Shown here: one piece after another, positions 6,148 through 8,194 of the stretch
Position numbering within the stretch: position 1 is the stretch's first letter
Layout: every line of letters begins with the position of its first letter
Source of the DNA: Pseudomonadota bacterium
Lineage (GTDB): Bacteria > Desulfobacterota > Desulfobacteria > Desulfobacterales > Desulfobacteraceae
Assembly (NCBI GenBank): GCA_018812385.1
Contig: JAHJDU010000408.1
Span: 1 to 8,194 of the forward strand
DNA: 8,194 nucleotides
Direction of reading: 5' to 3'
Notes under the pieces: model-generated
Databases searched by the model: none
Told to the model about the DNA's origin: nothing
What the model saw: only the letters and a program-made list of their open reading frames with translations
Translations under genes and position numbers: made by a program

Positions 6148-6624
6148 TCAAGCGGCTGGCTCACCCCGATATTGAACAGGATAGGTCTTGCCTTTTATTG
6201 TAAAAAACAATTGCCCGTCTTTTTCTTCCATAAACTTTGAAATTTTTAAAAGAGCGCTGTCTTTGAATTTAACCCGATGTTCAGGGGTTTGAAGGTAGAG
6301 GTTATCATCCCTGGAAAATAATTGTTTCGGGTCAAACGGCATGGTGTCATTGGTATTTAATATGAGGACGATATCTCCATTTACTTTTATATCAAAAACA
6401 AAAAGTGCCGTATCTTCATAATGAAAGTATACTTTTTCTATACATTCTGCTGTTTCCTGAAGGACATAATACCCATTCTCATCCTTTTTTATGGAAGCAT
6501 TAAAATATTTTATGATTCTCGGGTGCTCAAACTTTCCGTGTTCATTATGCCAGCCACCATTTTTATCCATCCAGAAAACAGCATCTTCTTTTGATATAAT
6601 GATTTCTCTCTGTTTTTGTGGCAC
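6148..6624 (-). CDS. Small DUF1285-like protein (GTG start)
   Basis: This 158-residue soluble protein has no signal peptide, membrane helix or cysteine motif. Its pattern resembles DUF1285. An early segment reads FWMDKNGGWHNEHG (17-30), then HPRIIKYF (34-41). A KDENGYYVL turn (48-55) follows, then an E-rich strand with YFHYEDTALFVFD (66-78), and a later LQTPEHRVKF strand (111-120). The function of that family is unknown; a small beta-rich ligand- or protein-binding fold is likely. The assignment is by pattern only. It starts 30 bases after the stop of the decarboxylase beta subunit and is probably the last gene of that operon. The GTG at 6624-6622 has only a weak GGGTGG ribosome site (6633-6628). 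The in-frame alternative is ATG at codon 19 (6570-6568). Reading upstream from the GTG in the same frame reaches the beta-subunit TAA with no other start. No terminator separates its end from the opposing DUF362 gene. Confidence 0.75.
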   Translation of the reverse strand: MPQKQREIIISKEDAVFWMDKNGGWHNEHGKFEHPRIIKYFNASIKKDENGYYVLQETAECIEKVYFHYEDTALFVFDIKVNGDIVLILNTNDTMPFDPKQLFSRDDNLYLQTPEHRVKFKDSALLKISKFMEEKDGQLFFTIKGKTYPVQYRGEPAA

Positions 6625-6654
6625 TATCCACCCATTAGAACTATTAAAATAAAA

Positions 6655-7788
6655 TTAAATTTTAGCCATCAAACTCCATAATACACCCGCAGCAATGGCT
6701 GATCCGATAACGCCGGACACATTGGGTGCCATGGCATGCATGAGTAAAAAGTTGGTGGGGTCTTCCTTCTGGCCGACAATCTGAACAACCCGGGCTGAAT
6801 CAGGCACAGCAGAAACACCGGCAGCACCTAACAATGGGTTTATTTTTGATTTTAAAAACAGATTCATAATTTTTGCGAAAATAACACCTGAAGCCGTGGC
6901 GATACCGAATGAGACTGCGCCAAGGGCAAAAATTCCAATGGAACTTGGGGTAAGAAACACATCACCCTGAGTACTTGCACCAACTGTAATCCCCAATAGT
7001 ATGGTGGCAGTATTAATGAGTGCATTTCTTGCAGTATTGGCAAGCCTTTCAGTTACAACAGCCTCTTTTAAGAGGTTGCCGAAACAAAGCATCCCAAGCA
7101 ATGGCAGGGCAGCAGGGGCCAGAAAACAGCACAGGAGGAATGCAACGATGGGGAAAATTATTTTTTCTCTTTTTGTGACCTCTCTGGGTTCTTCCATTCT
7201 AATCAGACGTTCTTTTCTGGTTGTTAAAAGCCTCATAATCGGCGGCTGGATCACTGGAACCAAAGCCATGTATGAATAGGCTGCCACGGCAATGGGACCA
7301 ATCAAATGCGGCGCTAATTTCGCCGTAAGAAAGATAGCAGTCGGGCCGTCAGCCCCACCGATAATTCCAATGGAAGCGGCTTCATTCGGGGCAAAGCCCA
7401 GGGCCAGTGCTCCCAGGAATGTTATAAAAATACCGGTCTGGGCGGCAGCTCCTAAAAGCATTAGAATAGGCCTTGCCAAAAGGGTGGAAAAATCTGTCAT
7501 GGCCCCGATCCCCAAAAAAATAAGAGGCGGATAAATACCCTGGGTAACACCAAAATATAAATAATGGAGAACTGAATTAGTCTCATAGATTCCTAAGCCC
7601 AGTCCCTTAAATATAGGAATATTTCCCATGAGCATACCAAATCCAATGGGCACCAGGAGCAAAGGTTCATAATCTTTTGCAATTCCAAGATAGATAAACC
7701 CCAACCCGACACAGATCATAAGAAGATAACGATAATCCCACAGATAAAATCCTGTGTTGTGATAAAACTCTATAAATAATGCATCCAT
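6655..7788 (-). CDS. oadB: Sodium ion-translocating decarboxylase, membrane beta subunit (OadB/GcdB/MmdB family)
   Basis: This 377-residue, very hydrophobic multi-pass membrane protein has the length of the short-type beta subunits (GcdB/MmdB, about 375-410) rather than the longer Klebsiella OadB. Key family segments are present. They include LLVPIGFGMLMGNIP (45-59), PPLIFLGIGAMTDF (87-100) and the hallmark GIIGGADGPTAIFLT (141-155), whose D147 corresponds to the sodium-coupling aspartate. Also present are AYSYMALVPVIQPP (170-183), GAAGVSAVPDSARV (321-334) and the last-helix motif MAPNVSGVIGSAIAAGVL (353-370). The subunit catalyses decarboxylation of carboxybiotin and uses the energy to pump Na+ outwards. 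The substrate (oxaloacetate, methylmalonyl-CoA, glutaconyl-CoA or malonate) is set by the alpha subunit, which is not in the window, so the symbol denotes the family only. The ATG has a good AGAGGA site (7800-7795). The neighbouring upstream gene ends 42 bases away. Confidence 0.95.
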   Translation of the reverse strand: MDALFIEFYHNTGFYLWDYRYLLMICVGLGFIYLGIAKDYEPLLLVPIGFGMLMGNIPIFKGLGLGIYETNSVLHYLYFGVTQGIYPPLIFLGIGAMTDFSTLLARPILMLLGAAAQTGIFITFLGALALGFAPNEAASIGIIGGADGPTAIFLTAKLAPHLIGPIAVAAYSYMALVPVIQPPIMRLLTTRKERLIRMEEPREVTKREKIIFPIVAFLLCCFLAPAALPLLGMLCFGNLLKEAVVTERLANTARNALINTATILLGITVGASTQGDVFLTPSSIGIFALGAVSFGIATASGVIFAKIMNLFLKSKINPLLGAAGVSAVPDSARVVQIVGQKEDPTNFLLMHAMAPNVSGVIGSAIAAGVLWSLMAKI

Positions 7789-7830
7789 TTTATTTCCTCT
7801 TACTTGTCATTTTTTTTAAGATCTATGCCA

Positions 7831-8194
7831 TCAAGAAATGGTTTTATCAAACATGTTTTTATCCCATGTAAAAAATCCTGAGCCATCCGGGACAATTATC
7901 TTGGTTTTAAGAAGTTTATTCAGATTTGAACAGGGATCTTTTAAATCGCTGATCTGGGCAAGATGGAGCAACCTTGGCAATGAAAAATGATCTTCCATGG
8001 TCCTTACAAGAAGAGCAAATTGTTTTGCAACTTCTTGTTGGTTTTCCGTGAAAATTGCATGATCAGAAATTTGTTTTTCCTGCAATTTTTCTGGCTGCTC
8101 TTTTGGTTGCTTTGCCTTAAAGAATGCTTTGATTTTTGAAGGGTTTTCCCACAAAGCCAGCACCTTATGAAGTTGTGCGATCACCAGGGAAAGC
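7831..8194 (-). CDS. Possible decarboxylase gamma-like small subunit with a C-terminal winged-helix-like tail (cut by window end)
   Basis: The reading frame is open to the right edge, so the true start lies outside. The GTG at 8184 is probably an internal valine. About 121 codons are visible, ending in TGA at 7833-7831. The visible N-terminus, LSLVIAQLHKVLALW, could be the end of one transmembrane helix. It is followed by basic residues (KIKAFFKAK) and a Lys/Pro/Gln/Glu-rich linker (KQPKEQPEKLQEKQ). This layout, directly upstream of the beta subunit, fits an OadG-type gamma subunit, which is a single N-terminal helix plus a cytoplasmic tail. The remaining ~75 residues are unusual for OadG. 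They comprise helix EVAKQFALLVRTMEDHF, then SLPRLLHLAQI, then CSNLNKLLKTKI, and a hairpin-like IIVPDGSGFFTWD, which reads like a winged helix. I cannot name it with certainty. It may instead be an unrelated gene in the operon. Confidence 0.5.
   Translation of the reverse strand, partial: LSLVIAQLHKVLALWENPSKIKAFFKAKQPKEQPEKLQEKQISDHAIFTENQQEVAKQFALLVRTMEDHFSLPRLLHLAQISDLKDPCSNLNKLLKTKIIVPDGSGFFTWDKNMFDKTIS

Noticed and set aside
1..8194. Search for tRNA, rRNA, CRISPR arrays, insertion sequences and phage or defence genes.
   Set aside because: No repeat arrays, transposase-like frames or RNA gene signatures were seen; all large frames belong to metabolism, transport or regulation.

Overview
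The window is a compact bacterial chromosome segment of moderately low GC, with short intergenic gaps. The gene mix suggests an anaerobic, amino-acid- or organic-acid-using bacterium: a Liv-type amino-acid importer, an Lrp-family regulator, an amino-acid dehydrogenase, a DUF362 iron-sulfur protein and a sodium-pumping decarboxylase. A sulfate-reducing Desulfobacterota (Desulfobacteraceae-like) host is my best guess, but this is inferred from gene content and style only. There are no RNA genes, mobile elements or CRISPR arrays that I can see, and no gene-free stretch longer than 300 bases (the longest are 952-1147 and 4849-5015).

Region 1 (1-951, + strand) is the end of a branched-chain amino-acid ABC transporter operon. 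It holds the last 80 codons of the LivG ATPase and the complete LivF ATPase, joined by a 1-nt stop/start overlap.

Region 2 (about 1056-4914, + strand) looks like one self-contained transcription unit. A good sigma-70-like promoter and a 19-bp AT-rich palindrome precede an Lrp/AsnC-family regulator that starts at TTG. A 420-residue protein of unknown function follows, then a 625-residue Glu/Leu/Phe/Val-type amino-acid dehydrogenase carrying a C-terminal pair of CBS domains. A strong intrinsic terminator closes the unit. This is the most interesting part. The dehydrogenase keeps the catalytic residues of its superfamily but lacks both residues that bind the glutamate side-chain carboxylate. It is therefore probably not a glutamate dehydrogenase, and the CBS pair suggests nucleotide control. 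With the uncharacterised partner and a dedicated Lrp-type regulator, the unit may be a ligand-responsive amino-acid catabolic module whose substrate is unknown. The nearby Liv transporter could supply that substrate, but this is inference.

Region 3 (4849-6146, + strand) is a single gene for a DUF362 protein with two internal [4Fe-4S] ferredoxin motifs. It ends tail-to-tail with the next operon, one base apart.

Region 4 (6148-8194, - strand) reads leftwards. It begins with a gene cut by the window edge that is possibly the small membrane (gamma-like) subunit of a sodium-translocating decarboxylase with an extra C-terminal domain. Next comes the membrane beta subunit of the decarboxylase (OadB/GcdB/MmdB family), then a small DUF1285-like protein. 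The carboxyltransferase and biotin-carrier subunits are not in view and may lie beyond the right edge or elsewhere.
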